A stretch of DNA of 64,000 bases, taken from the NCBI RefSeq assembly GCF_019797845.1, contig NZ_CP081864.1, positions 620,001 to 684,000 on the forward strand. Reading direction: 5' to 3'. Source of the DNA: Symbiopectobacterium purcellii (lineage in GTDB: Bacteria; Pseudomonadota; Gammaproteobacteria; Enterobacterales; Enterobacteriaceae). This document shows, piece after piece, positions 48,756-59,500 of this stretch (within the stretch, counting starts at the first letter, position 1; each line of letters opens with the position of its first letter). The notes beneath the pieces were generated by a model. The model did no database searches, was not told the origin of the DNA, and was given only the letters and a program-made list of their open reading frames with translations. The position numbers and the translations under genes are program-made.

Positions 48756-48812
48756 CGGTGAGGGGGGAGCGAAAACACCGCATCCCTTGCGGGATACGGG
48801 GGATTGCATCGA

Positions 48813-50564
48813 TCAAAAGAAGGTTAACACGCGCAGATTGACACGGTCGTCATCGGGTTCGCCGCTTTGTTTACCTCGGGCATATTCAACGGAGACCATG
48901 GCGCTGTTAGGGCTGGCTATCTGGCTGGTACTCAGACGTAAGCCCACCCCGTACGCGCTGCCGTGCACTTCTTTTTGTTCTAACGCCGTCGGTTTCGAGA
49001 GCCCAACGGTGCCCAGTGAGCCAAAGGCGTAAGGCATCAGCGCGTTACCAAAGGTCGGTGCCCAGGAAAAGGCGCCTAATGGCTGTGGAAGGCCCACTTC
49101 GGCGCGCCCTACCAACGCACTGTCACCGCTCATCGTGCCGGAGTCGAAAGCGGAGATCCAACTTGAACCGCCCATAGCGACTTGCTCGGAAGAGGGCAAT
49201 ACGTTATTGAATGCCGTTTGTGCCAATCCCGCCAGAGAGAGTTGCACCTTGCCGTCAGCCAACCCCTGACTGTAGTTCATGGTCAGTTCCAGTTTTTGGA
49301 AATCGGGTTTAGCACCGTCTTTGCTCATGGGGAGGTCAGCATTCCCCTTTCTGGCTCCGAGTCCATCTATGCCGAAAGACGCGGTCAGGGAGGACGAAAA
49401 GCGGGAAGCGTAATCCGTCGTGACATCAAAGGACTGCGTCAGACGCAAGACACGGAGCTTATCCTGTGTGAACGGGATATCAAGACTGTTGAGTTGCAGA
49501 TTCTGCTGCTCATTCTGAATATCCAACGCCATCAGCGTCGAGGTGTTGATGTCGCGGGCGCGCAGCCAATGGTATCCCACGCGGGTTGAGAAACGGTGAT
49601 ACCGATCGCGGGTGGTGACGGCCGTTTCTGATGTCGGTTTGGTGCGGCTATCAACCCCTTCAAGGTTTAGCCAGAAACCGTCAGTACCCAAAGGGACCAC
49701 AAGCCCAAGCGCAAACTGGCGGCTGCGTGGCTCGCTGTCCATGATGGGATCATCACCACGTGGATAACCGTTCAACCGCATATAGAGCTGATCGCCTAAA
49801 CCGGTGATGTTGTTGAGCTCTCCGCCGACGCCGAGTGAATATTTGCCAAGCTCATCAGACTGCCCGTTATCGAGTGAAACGCTGCCAGTGATAGGGTTAT
49901 AACGCCCATCGACGATCAACACGGTTGATCCCGGTTGGCTTCCTGGTTGCAGGGTGGATTTAAGCATCACGCCCGGCGTATCGCCCGCCAGCAGTAAACG
50001 ACGTTCAAGCATGCTACGCGTAAGGCGCTTTTCTCCTACCAGTGGAGCCAGCATGCTTTCCATTCGGCGGCGCGCCGTGATCGGAAAGGCGGAAGCATCG
50101 ATTTTTTCAATAAAGCCATCGGTGATGATGACTCTTAGCGGTGCGCCGTCATTAATTTGCTGAGGCGGCAAGGTGACGCGCGTTAGCAGGTATCCTGCCT
50201 TGGCATACGCGGCTTCCAACTCTCGTGCCGCAGCAAATAGCAGGGCTGCTGAGACTCTCTTGTCTTTCAGCGTGGACGCAATGCGGGCCGTTTCTTGCGC
50301 CAGTTCAGGGTAGCCGCCTTCAACGATGAGGCCTGATGGTACAACGTACAGCTGTTCTGAACCTTGCGGCGCATGCAGACCCGTGGTTGCTGGCAATGTG
50401 ATCCGCCCGCTGTCCCGCTGCTGGACAGGGGCATAAGTGGGTTGCGCTAATTGACCCGCAGATGGCGCAGCCGATGCTGCGCTTGTGTTGAGGCCGATAC
50501 CGATGCACAGGCTGAGCAGTGTCGGTGATAAAAACGCTGGTGAAAATAAAGATGATACTCGCAT
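48813..50564 (-). CDS. TpsB family two-partner secretion outer membrane transporter
   Basis: 583 residues with a signal peptide (cleaved near ASAA), a POTRA region (about 75-230; LTRVTLPPQQINDGAPLRVI, then ITDGFIEKIDASAFP) and a C-terminal 16-strand barrel (ends VSVEYARGKQ and VNLRVLTFF with terminal Phe). It is related to FhaC, ShlB and HecB. It recognises the TPS domain of TpsA in the periplasm and carries it across the outer membrane. It follows the tpsA gene by 16 bases, so the two are probably cotranscribed. Confidence 0.93.
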   Translation of the reverse strand: MRVSSLFSPAFLSPTLLSLCIGIGLNTSAASAAPSAGQLAQPTYAPVQQRDSGRITLPATTGLHAPQGSEQLYVVPSGLIVEGGYPELAQETARIASTLKDKRVSAALLFAAARELEAAYAKAGYLLTRVTLPPQQINDGAPLRVIITDGFIEKIDASAFPITARRRMESMLAPLVGEKRLTRSMLERRLLLAGDTPGVMLKSTLQPGSQPGSTVLIVDGRYNPITGSVSLDNGQSDELGKYSLGVGGELNNITGLGDQLYMRLNGYPRGDDPIMDSEPRSRQFALGLVVPLGTDGFWLNLEGVDSRTKPTSETAVTTRDRYHRFSTRVGYHWLRARDINTSTLMALDIQNEQQNLQLNSLDIPFTQDKLRVLRLTQSFDVTTDYASRFSSSLTASFGIDGLGARKGNADLPMSKDGAKPDFQKLELTMNYSQGLADGKVQLSLAGLAQTAFNNVLPSSEQVAMGGSSWISAFDSGTMSGDSALVGRAEVGLPQPLGAFSWAPTFGNALMPYAFGSLGTVGLSKPTALEQKEVHGSAYGVGLRLSTSQIASPNSAMVSVEYARGKQSGEPDDDRVNLRVLTFF

Positions 50565-50580
50565 CAAAAATCTCTTTTTA

Positions 50581-53500
50581 TTATTTGCCTGAGCAAGAAA
50601 GTGCGTAGTCCGCGCCTAACATACATACCGCGCCTGCAAGGCGAGGCTCGACAGTGGCCATAACGTCATTATTGGCACTGCTGCCGCCTGGTTGTCCCTG
50701 TGTGGTAGGGGCTGTAGTGGCATCGTGCGTGACAACCATGTTGGAGCCCGTCAGCTGTTGCGTCAGGTTTTGCGTCGCGAAACGGTTACCAATATTGGCC
50801 GCGAGCGGTAAATCAGTGGGGATTGGCAGATCGACGGTTAATGCGCCATTCACGTAGGTAATGTTGTAGTTGGCAAGGCGATCGCCCACCGCATTTTCAG
50901 CTACCACCGCATATTGCCCCACTGCCGCTGAACGATCGGCACCTGAGCTTGAGACGGTTACCGACTCGACGCTATCTCCGTTCAACAGGCCGTTAGCCTG
51001 ATAGCCGAGCGTTGCTGTTTGGCCATAAAGCTTGCTGGCGTTATCGGCACTGATGGTGAGCGCCGCCGGGGTAACGACCAGTGAGCCATTGTTATAGCTG
51101 ATGGTGTAATTGCCCAGTTTGCTGCCGGTGGCATCGCTGGCGGTGATGCCATAGCTGCCGACGTTGGCGCTGCTGGCGTTGCCGGCGCTGGTCAGGGTTA
51201 ACCCATCAACCGTATCGCCGTTTACCAAACCAGCGGTGGTATAGCCGAGGTTTGCACTGCTGCCGTAGATCTTGCTGGTGTTATCGGCACTGATAGTGAG
51301 CGCTGCCGGGGTAACGGTCAGCGTGCCATTGTTATAGCTGATGGTGTAGTTACTCAGTTTGCTGCCGGTGGCATTGCTGACGGTGATACCGTAGCTGCCA
51401 ACGTTGGCGCTGCTGGCGTTACCAGCGCTGGTCAGGGTTAACCCGTCAACCGTGTCGCCGTTTACCAGACCTGCTGCGGTATAACCGAGATTGGCACTGT
51501 TGCCGTAGATCTTGCTGGCGTTGTCGGCGTTGATGGTGAGCGCTGCCGGGGTGACGGTCAGCGTGCCATTGTTATAGCTGATGGTGTAGTTGCCCAGTTT
51601 GCTGCCGGTGGCATCGCTGGCGGTGATGCCGTAGCTGCCGACGTTGGCGCTGCTGGCGTTACCGGCGCTGGTCAGCGTTAATCCGTCAACCGTATCGCCG
51701 TTTACCAGACCTGCTGCGGTATAACCGAGGTTGGCACTGCTGCCGTAGATCTTGTTGGCATTGTCGGCGCTGATGGTCAGTGCCGCCGGGGTAACGGTCA
51801 GCGAGCCATTGTTATAGCTGATAGTGTAGTTGCCCAGTTTGCTGCCGGTGGCATCGCTGGCGGTGATACCGTAGCTGCCGACGTTGGCGCTGCTGGCGTT
51901 ACCAGCGCTGGTCAGGGTTACCCCATCAACCGTATCGCCGTTTACCAGACCTGCTGCGGTATAACCGAGGTTGGCGCTGTTGCCGTAGATCTTGCTGGCG
52001 TCGTTGGCGTTGATGGTCAGTGCCGCCGGGGTGACGGTCAGCGAGCCATTGTTATAGCTGATGGTGTAGTTGCCCAGTTTGCTGCCAGTGGCATCGCTGG
52101 CGGTGATACCGTAGCTGCCGACGTTGGCGCTGCTGCCGTTACCGGCGCTGGTCAGCGTTAACCCGCTAATCGTATCGCCGTTCACCAGTCCTTCAACGGT
52201 ATAACCCAGGTTTGCACTGCTGCCATAGATCTTGCTGATGTTATCAGCGCTGATGGTGAGCGCTGCCGGGGTAACGGTCAGCGAGCCATTGTTATAGCTG
52301 ATGGTGTAGTTACCCAGCTGGCTGCCGCTGGCATCGCTGGCGGTGATGCCGTAGCTGCCGACCGTGGCGCTGCTGGCGTTACCGGCGCTGGTCAGCGTCA
52401 GAGCGTCAATCGTATCGCCGTTTACCAGACCTGCTGCGGTATAACCGAGGTTTGCACTGCTGCCATAGATCTTGCTGGTGTTATCGGCACTGATAGTGAG
52501 CGCTGCCGGGGTAACGGTCAGCGAGCCATTGTTATAGCTGATGGTGTAGTTGCCCAGTTTGCTGCCGGTGGCATTGCTGGCGGTGATGCCGTAGCTGCCG
52601 ACGTTGGCGCTGCTGGCATTACCGGCGCTGGTCAGGGTTAACCCGTCAACCGTATCCCCGTTTACCAGACCTGCTGCGGTATAACCGAGGTTTGCACTGC
52701 TGCCGTAGATTTTGCTGGCGTTACCAGTGCTGGTCAGCGTCAGTCCATCAATCGTATCACCGTTCACCAGACCCGCTGCCGTATAACCGAGGTTGGCACT
52801 GTTGCCGTAGATCTTGCTGGCGTCGTTGGCGTTGATGGTCAGTGCCGCCGGGGTGACGGTCAGCGTGCCCTCGTTATAGCTGATGGTGTAGTTGCCCAGC
52901 TTGCTGCCGCTGGCATCGCTGGCGGTGATGTCGTAGTTGCCGACGTTGGCGCTGCTGGCGTTACCGGCGCTGGTCAGCGTTAACCCGCTAATCGTATCGC
53001 CGTTCACCAGTCCTTCAACGGTATAACCGAGGTTTGCACTGTTGCCGTAGATCTTGCTGGCGTCGTTGGCGCTGATGGTGAGCGCCGCCGGGGTGACGGT
53101 CAGCGTGCCATCGTTATAGCTGATGGTGTAGTTGCCCAGCTTGCTGCCGGTGGCATCGCTGGCGGTGATGTCGTAGCTGCCGACCGTGGCGCTGGTGGCA
53201 TTACCGGCGCTGGTTAGCGTCAGAGCGTCAATCGTATCGCCGTTTACCAGCCCCTCAGTGGTATAGCTGAGGTTTGTGCTGTTGCCATAGATCTTGCTGG
53301 TGCTATCGGCGCTGATAGTGAGCGCTGCCGGGGTGACGAGTAGCGTGCCATCGTTATAGCTGATGGTGTAGTTGCCCAGTTTGCTGCCGGTGGCATCGCT
53401 GGCAGCGATGCCGTAGCTGCCGACGTTGGCGTTGGTGGCATTACCGGCGCTGGTCAGCGTCAGTCCGTCAATCGTATCGCCGTTCACCAAACCTGCGGCG

Positions 53501-53619
53501 GTATAACCGAGATTGGCACTGTTGCCGTAAATCTTACTGGCGTTATCAGCGCTGATGGTGAGTGCCGCTGGTGTGACGCTCAGAACACCACTGTTATAAC
53601 GGATTGTATAGTTGGACAA
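50581..53619 (-). pseudogene. TpsA adhesin, C-terminal segment: MBG repeat array and Cys-loop tail
   Basis: The last third of a giant TpsA exoprotein, separated from the middle by a frameshift near 53670. It carries eleven near-identical 80-residue MBG repeats plus a 34-residue partial unit (each ADNASKIYGNSANLGYTAAG, NGDTVDGLTL, GSKLGNYTISYN, then VTPAALTI), followed by a unique end with Cys-x10-Cys (CMLGADYALSC) a few residues from the C-terminus. Paired Cys at this place tether HMW1-type adhesins to their TpsB partner. The segment alone has no export signal. Confidence 0.85.
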
Positions 53620-53830
53620 GCCGACACCGCCCGCGCCACTGACTGCGAGACTGTAGCTGCCTACGTCGGCATAGGGGAGAACCCTGTGCTTGTATAGGTC
53701 ATCGAGTTAATCGAATCCCCGTTGACTAACCCGGAAGCGGAATAGGAAGCGAAGGGGAAGTTGCTGCCATAGACCTTGCCAATGTTATTCGCGGTAATGG
53801 TCAGCAGCGCGGGCGTCACCGTGCCGCCAA
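50830..53830 (-). repeat. Tandem MBG repeats, 240-bp period
   Basis: The same block, for example the VTPAALTI codons, recurs every 240 bases at about 51060, 51300, 51540, 51780, 52020, 52260, 52500, then 52845, 53085, 53325 and 53565. One interval is 102 bases longer and holds a partial unit. Copies are nearly identical in DNA, pointing to recent homogenisation or expansion. A diverged unit (GKVYGSNFPF) lies in the preceding segment. Confidence 0.92.
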
Positions 53831-56020
53831 GGCTGATGATGTTTGCTGCTTGTCCGCTCGCGTTAACGGCGGTTAGCCCTGCGGTGCTCAATGTATGAAC
53901 GCCAACGCTGTCTGTAAGCTGAAGCCCATTGGTTAAACGGCCGCTTATCGCGTTCCAGAAACCGGCACCGTAATAGGTTGTTGTCGGTGTCGCGCCGTAA
54001 ACGGCATTCTGTGCCACACCCACGACGCCCGAGAAACCGAACAAATTAGGTGCTGCGGTGCCCGTTGCTGGTGCCCATACGGTGCTGTCCAATGCGCTGA
54101 AATTACTGGGGTCTTTCATTTGCGCGCTGGTCAATCCTGCTATGGATTGGGTTGGCTGCGTGGCAGCTCCCACGCCTGAACTGACTGAGGTTTCTTTATT
54201 CCAATACGAGTTAATTACCCTTCCACTACTACCAGAGGCAATCAATCCGCCAGACGCAAATGAAGAGGTGGTCGTAATGGTATTGTTGGCATAGCTCCCT
54301 GAAATGGTACCAGACTGGTTGTTGCCGACTAAGCCGCCTGTTTGGGCATTTAAGCCGGTATTCAGGGCTCCCGTTGCATAGCTGTTGAGCACAGATCCCG
54401 CATTGGCGCCTGCCAGCCCACCGACATACCCAACGGCACCACTCATCCCGGAGCCTTTCACGCTACCGGATGAATAGCTTTGCATTATCCTGCTGTTATT
54501 GAAGTTATAACCAACCAATCCCCCGGTATATTGGAGACCGTTGCCCGTAGTGCCTGAAAGATTGAGCGCACCGTCAAAGTAGCTCTGTAAGATGTCTTTG
54601 TTATTCTGGCCAACCAGCCCCCCCCAATAGGACCAACTGGAGGTGTATGTGGCACTGACTGTCGCGCCAGAGTGGGCGTATTTGACGGTGTCTGCATTGA
54701 GCCCAACCAACCCACCCATATAGGTGGTGGCGGTGGAGGTGCGCGTCAAGGTGCCGGCCGCAGAGGCATAGGCGATCGTCCCGGTGTTATAGGCTGCTAA
54801 CAAACCGGCATAGAAGGTAGCGGTGGAGGAGCCGGTTAATTGCGCCGCGGTCAGCGCGATATTTCTGATGGTGCCCGTGTTGTAGCCAAACAGACCTACA
54901 TACGCATCGGCACTGCTGATTTTCAGATTAGAGATGGTGTTGCCAAGACCGGTGAAGGTGCCGCTAAATGCCGTGCCTTGTGATGTTCCGACCAGGGCGC
55001 TGCTGTAGGTGGTGCCGTTGGCATTCACATTCTGCGCCAGCGCATAACGACCCGATAATCCGGTGGTGTTGATGGCATCCAACTGTGCCATCGAGCGTAT
55101 CAGCGTGTAATTCTCGCCACCGATAGAGAGTGAGGAATTGGCACCTGACAGGGTGACGGATTTGCCCGATAGCAACGTGTAGTCTTTGCCACTGCCATAA
55201 TTGAGTGCCAGACCGGCGTTGGTGCCAGTGGCCGAAATATTGCCGTTAAGGGCAATGTTACCCGCGGCCTCCAGCGTTAACGACGTATTGGCAGACCAGC
55301 CAATATTGCTGGCAACGGTAATATCACCGCTCTGTGTACCGCTTGAGCCCGTCGAAACGGTGACATTCGCCAATGCCAGCGCCCCTTGCAGGGTGTTGGC
55401 ATTAATCACACTATCATCGGCGCTGGCGCTGAACCCACCCCCTGTATCGGCGGCCGATGAGATAATCACATTGTGCGGATCGAGCAGCAGGTTACCGTAT
55501 TTACCACTGTCTGCCGACAGATCGGTTTTGCCCGTGTAAGCCAGTGTCGCTTTGCCGGAGACTTCCGCTTCGCCACCGCTGCCAGCACCTGCGCCGCGAG
55601 CGCTGATGTTGCCCGCAAAGTGGGTATGCTTATCTGACCACACAATAACATTACCGCCGTTGCCATCGGTGGTTGCATCTGCTTTTACCACGGTGGTGGC
55701 ATCAAGCGTGGTGGTCGTGGCGCGCTGTGTACTGCCTTTGCCTTGGCGTTCACCGTCAATATTAACGGTGCCACCGCCCGTTTTACCGGAGACATCCACC
55801 GTGGCTCCTGCCAGAGCAATCGAATCGCCGGTAATGTTCACCTTACCGCCATTGCCCTGCGCCGACGTGGCGGTCACGGTGCCTGATACGGTAACGTTGC
55901 CACCTTCGCCGCCGCCAATGGTGATCGCGCCGTTTTGGCCGCCCACGCTGTTAGCCTCAACAACGCCGGAGAGGTTGATGGCGTTGCGGACGGCATTGCG
56001 TGCGGTTGCCGCCGTCAGCT
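53661..56020 (-). pseudogene. TpsA adhesin, middle segment: beta-helix and GLUG repeats
   Basis: Reads from about TAATARNAVRNAINLSGVVE (near 56015), before the first in-frame GTG at 55946, to TYTSTGFSPMPT at 53661. The first half is Gly/Thr/Val-rich beta-helix typical of FHA-like adhesins (ITIGGGEGGNVTVSGTV, LLLDPHNVIIS). The second half has about eight GLUG-type repeats (VGLFGYNTGTI, MGGLVGLN, WGGLVGQNNK, YTGGLVGYN, TGGLVGNNQSG). One MBG unit follows. Both ends are frameshifted, so it would not be exported as it stands. Confidence 0.85.
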
Positions 56021-56757
56021 GATACGGTCCCGTTATTCTGAATTAACGCCTCTTTCACACCGGAGGTGCTCGGTACGGCAACTTGAAGGAAACCATCGCC
56101 AGAGAGATCGAGCGTGGCTTTCTCGGCGGCTCCCAAGCCCACTTTGCCTACCGGTACATTGATAAGTCCGTCATTTTTTACGCTGCCACCCATCAAGGCC
56201 GCATATCCGCCGCGCCCTACGCTGATGATCCCGGCATTACTCACCTCTGCTGAGTTTCCATTTCCGGTAAACTGGCGTTTTCCTTTAAGGAAATCTTCAT
56301 CTTTGATGTCCAGCGTTGAGGCGACAAATCCACCGCCCACTTTTACTGAACCGGAGGAGGTGATCGCAATACCGTTCGGGTTGATCAGATAAACTTGCCC
56401 GTTCCCTGTTACCGTGCCCGCGATCGAGGAGCGCGTGGAGCCGGTTACCCGATTGAGGATCGCCGAGGAACTGCTCGGTTGGATAAAATTAACGGATTGG
56501 CCCTGACCGACAGAAAAACTGTTCCAGTTAACAATGGCAGTATTGGATTGCTGAGTTACCGTCATCGCATTGCCGTTGCCGCCAATAGACACGTTACCCG
56601 CTGCGACCGTGGCACCGCCAGGCAACGTTGCACCCAACGTTGGGGCGGTGATAGCGGCGCTTACCACGAGTGCGATGATGCGTTTATTAAACCTGGTGTT
56701 AATTTTGCTGTGCTGTGCATAACAAGATGTTACTAAAAAAGGCGATGTCATTAGCAT
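55957..56757 (-). pseudogene. TpsA adhesin, N-terminal segment: signal peptide and TPS domain
   Basis: From ATG 56757 (MLMTSPFLVTSCYAQHSKIN) with an extended signal region and hydrophobic core (RIIALVVSAAITAPTLGA). A ShlA/FhaB-type secretion domain follows: GGNGNAMTVTQQSNTAIVNW, SFSVGQGQSVNFIQPS, NRVTGSTRSSIAGTVTGNGQ, VYLINPNGI. These motifs are what TpsB recognises. After VSADGG the frame shifts and ends at 55957. An exported fragment of about 265 residues could still be made. The GTG at 56803 upstream is a less likely start. Confidence 0.87.
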
Positions 56758-57192
56758 GTTTCCTAAAAATAGTGATAGTTGTAAATTTCTTTTCCTTATT
56801 ATCACACTCTAATTTTACGGTAAATTTACATTTTCACTCAATGGGTTATAAAGTGAGTAGGTGAGCGTTGTGTAAGGATTAAATGCTGATTCGGTGTGCT
56901 ATTTGTTGTTTTAAATGGTGAGTTTCATCACAATGCGGAGTGTTTTTTGCTAATTTAGTTTCTTAAAAAAAGGATACGACTTAAACGGTGTTTTTTTCAG
57001 CGTTTTTTGCGCTGAATTAAGACGTTTCTCTCTGTTTTTTGTGCGCGCGCGACGTGTTGTTTTTCAAGGGTTGACAACTGTCTTTTCTTTTCAATAGAAT
57101 AGAGAAAGATTTCAGATCTTGTCCTCGCATCATCTCTGATTGATAGCTTGCTTTTTCACGGTTGGCGGCGTACTATTTGCCACGTTTTCGGA
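56758..57192. other. AT-rich intergenic region between tpsA and metY
   Basis: About 435 bases with no supported gene. It should contain the divergent tpsA promoter and the metY-nusA operon promoter. Poly-T and poly-A stretches (56945-57010) and an alternating GC run (57040-57055) stand out. It is the right border of the accessory island. Confidence 0.45.
57071..57100 (+). promoter_or_regulatory. Sigma70 promoter of the metY-rimP-nusA-infB operon
   Basis: TTGACA (57071-57076), 18 bases, TAGAAT (57095-57100). It lies about 90 bases before the metY tRNA, a normal distance for this operon. Confidence 0.65.
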
Positions 57193-57269
<77 letters not shown>

Positions 57270-57403
57270 AATCACTTCTTTCGCTTAAGTTTTTTTTCAA
57301 ATGAACTGTGAGTGGCGGTTATGACACCCACAGCGGTTTTTTGAAAAAATCCTTGCGAGAAGTAATACCGCAGCCTGTTGCGGTATATAGGGTCCAGTTA
57401 CAT

Positions 57404-57429
57404 AAAGCCCCGATATTTCGGGGTTTTTT
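57404..57429 (+). terminator. Terminator/attenuator between metY and rimP
   Basis: AAAGCCCCG, loop, CGGGG and six T. In E. coli a terminator here separates most metY transcripts from the downstream operon. Just before it ATACCGCA/TGCGGTAT (57365-57386) forms a second hairpin. Confidence 0.75.
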
Positions 57430-57488
57430 GTTATTTGGCAACAACATAACTGGGCTTTTAGCCCTTTTTTTATGTCTTGGGGGTGGGC

Positions 57489-57941
57489 TTGTCCACATTA
57501 GAACAGAAATTGACAGAGATGATCTCGGCACCCGTTGAAGCATTAGGCTACGAATTGGTGGGCGTTGAGTTTATCCGTGGTCGCCAATCGACGCTGCGTA
57601 TCTATATTGATAGTGAAGACGGCATCACAGTTGATGATTGTGCTGATGTCAGCCACCAGGTGAGTGCGGTGCTGGATGTTGAAGATCCCATTACGGTTGC
57701 CTATAACCTGGAAGTGTCATCACCTGGCCTGGATCGTCCTTTATTCATCGCAGAACATTACGTGCGTTTCCTCGGCGAAGAAGTGACCCTGGTGCTGCGC
57801 ATGGCGGTACAAAACCGTCGTAAATGGGCGGGAATTATCAAATCCGTTGAAGGTGAGATGATTACCGTAACAGTGGAAGGCAAAGATGAAGTGTTCGCAC
57901 TGAGCAACATCCAGAAGGCGAACCTGGTACCCCACTTTTAA
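57489..57941 (+). CDS. rimP: Ribosome maturation factor RimP
   Basis: 150 residues from a TTG start ([20 protein letters not shown]), preceded by a G-rich site; E. coli also uses a non-ATG start here. Family motifs [20 protein letters not shown] and [12 protein letters not shown] are intact. It is needed for 30S maturation. First protein gene of the nusA operon. Confidence 0.96.
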   Translation: MSTLEQKLTEMISAPVEALGYELVGVEFIRGRQSTLRIYIDSEDGITVDDCADVSHQVSAVLDVEDPITVAYNLEVSSPGLDRPLFIAEHYVRFLGEEVTLVLRMAVQNRRKWAGIIKSVEGEMITVTVEGKDEVFALSNIQKANLVPHF

Positions 57942-57962
57942 AGTTTGGATGAGGCAACTAGG

Positions 57963-59474
57963 ATGAACAAAGAGATTCTGGCTGTTGTGGAAGCAGTTTC
58001 CAACGAAAAAGCCGTTCCGCGCGAAAAAATTTTTGAAGCACTGGAAACTGCCTTAGCGACAGCAACAAAGAAAAAATACGAACAGGAAATTGACGTTCGG
58101 GTTTGCATCGATCGCAAAACCGGCGATTTCGATACCTTTCGTCGTTGGGTTGCCGTCAATGAAGTGACGCAACCGACGCGTGAAATTACGTTGGAAGCGG
58201 CTCAATTTGAAGATCCGAGCATCGACCTCGGCGGCTACATTGAAGATCAGATTGAATCCGTCACGTTTGACCGTATCACCACGCAAACGGCTAAACAGGT
58301 TATCGTGCAGAAAGTACGTGAAGCTGAACGTGCCATGGTGGTCGATCAGTTCCGTGAGCAGGAAGGCGATATCGTCACGGGCGTGGTCAAAAAGGTGAAC
58401 CGCGACAACATTTCGTTGGATCTGGGCAACAACGCAGAAGCGGTGATTGGCCGTGAAGATATGCTGCCGCGTGAAAACTTCCGTCCGGGCGACCGTATTC
58501 GCGGCGTGCTGTACTCAGTAAGACCGGAAGCGTGTGGCGCACAGCTGTTTGTCAGCCGTTCACGCCCTGAGATGCTGGTGGAACTGTTCCGCATTGAAGT
58601 ACCGGAAATTGGCGAAGAAGTTATCGAGATCAAAGCGGCGGCTCGCGATCCGGGTTCTCGCGCTAAAATCGCGGTGAAAACCAATGACAAGCGTATCGAT
58701 CCGGTAGGTGCATGCGTGGGCATGCGCGGTGCGCGTGTACAGGCCGTATCCAGCGAACTGGGCGGCGAACGCATTGATATCATTCTGTGGGACGATCATC
58801 CGGCACAGTTCGTTATCAACGCCATGGCACCGGCAGACGTTGTTTCCATCGTGGTTGACGAAGATACCTGCACCATGGATATCGCCGTGGAATCCAGCAA
58901 TCTGGCACAGGCGATCGGCCGCAACGGGCAGAACGTACGTCTGGCTTCTCAATTGCTGAAACAGCACCGTTCAGATGACCGCTGGGAACTGAACGTGATG
59001 ACCGTTGAAGACCTGCAAGCCAAGCATCAGGCGGAAGCACACGCGGCGATCGACGTCTTTACCAAGCACCTGGATATCGACGAAGAGTTCGCCACTGTGC
59101 TGGTTGAAGAAGGTTTCTCCTCACTTGAAGAGTTGGCCTATGTGCCTATCAAGGAACTGCAGGAGATCGATGGTCTGGATGAGGAAACCATCGAAGCACT
59201 GCGTGAACGTGCCAAAGCGGCATTGACCACGTTGGCGTTAGCGCAGGAAGAAAGCCGTGGCAGTGGCCAACCGGCGGAAGATTTGCTCAGTTTACCGGGT
59301 TTACCGCGCGAGTTGGCGTTCACTCTCGCCGCGCGTGGAGTATGTACGCTGGAAGATCTTGCTGAGCAGGGCGTTGACGATCTGACGGATATTGAAGGGC
59401 TGAACGATGAGAAGGCCGGTGAGTTGATCATGGCCGCCCGTAATATCTGCTGGTTCGGCGACGAAAACGAATAA
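57963..59474 (+). CDS. nusA: Transcription termination/antitermination factor NusA
   Basis: 503 residues from [20 protein letters not shown]. An N-terminal polymerase-binding domain is followed by S1 ([20 protein letters not shown]), two KH domains ([28 protein letters not shown]) and two acidic C-terminal repeats. It modulates pausing, termination and lambda N antitermination. 21 bases after rimP. Confidence 0.98.
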   Translation: MNKEILAVVEAVSNEKAVPREKIFEALETALATATKKKYEQEIDVRVCIDRKTGDFDTFRRWVAVNEVTQPTREITLEAAQFEDPSIDLGGYIEDQIESVTFDRITTQTAKQVIVQKVREAERAMVVDQFREQEGDIVTGVVKKVNRDNISLDLGNNAEAVIGREDMLPRENFRPGDRIRGVLYSVRPEACGAQLFVSRSRPEMLVELFRIEVPEIGEEVIEIKAAARDPGSRAKIAVKTNDKRIDPVGACVGMRGARVQAVSSELGGERIDIILWDDHPAQFVINAMAPADVVSIVVDEDTCTMDIAVESSNLAQAIGRNGQNVRLASQLLKQHRSDDRWELNVMTVEDLQAKHQAEAHAAIDVFTKHLDIDEEFATVLVEEGFSSLEELAYVPIKELQEIDGLDEETIEALRERAKAALTTLALAQEESRGSGQPAEDLLSLPGLPRELAFTLAARGVCTLEDLAEQGVDDLTDIEGLNDEKAGELIMAARNICWFGDENE

Positions 59475-59500
59475 CGACACTGTAGCAGGAAAGGAACAGC

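Noticed and set aside
50830..53830. Regular repeats as a CRISPR array
   Set aside because: The 240-bp units are continuous coding sequence for MBG domains, with no short repeat and unique spacer pattern.
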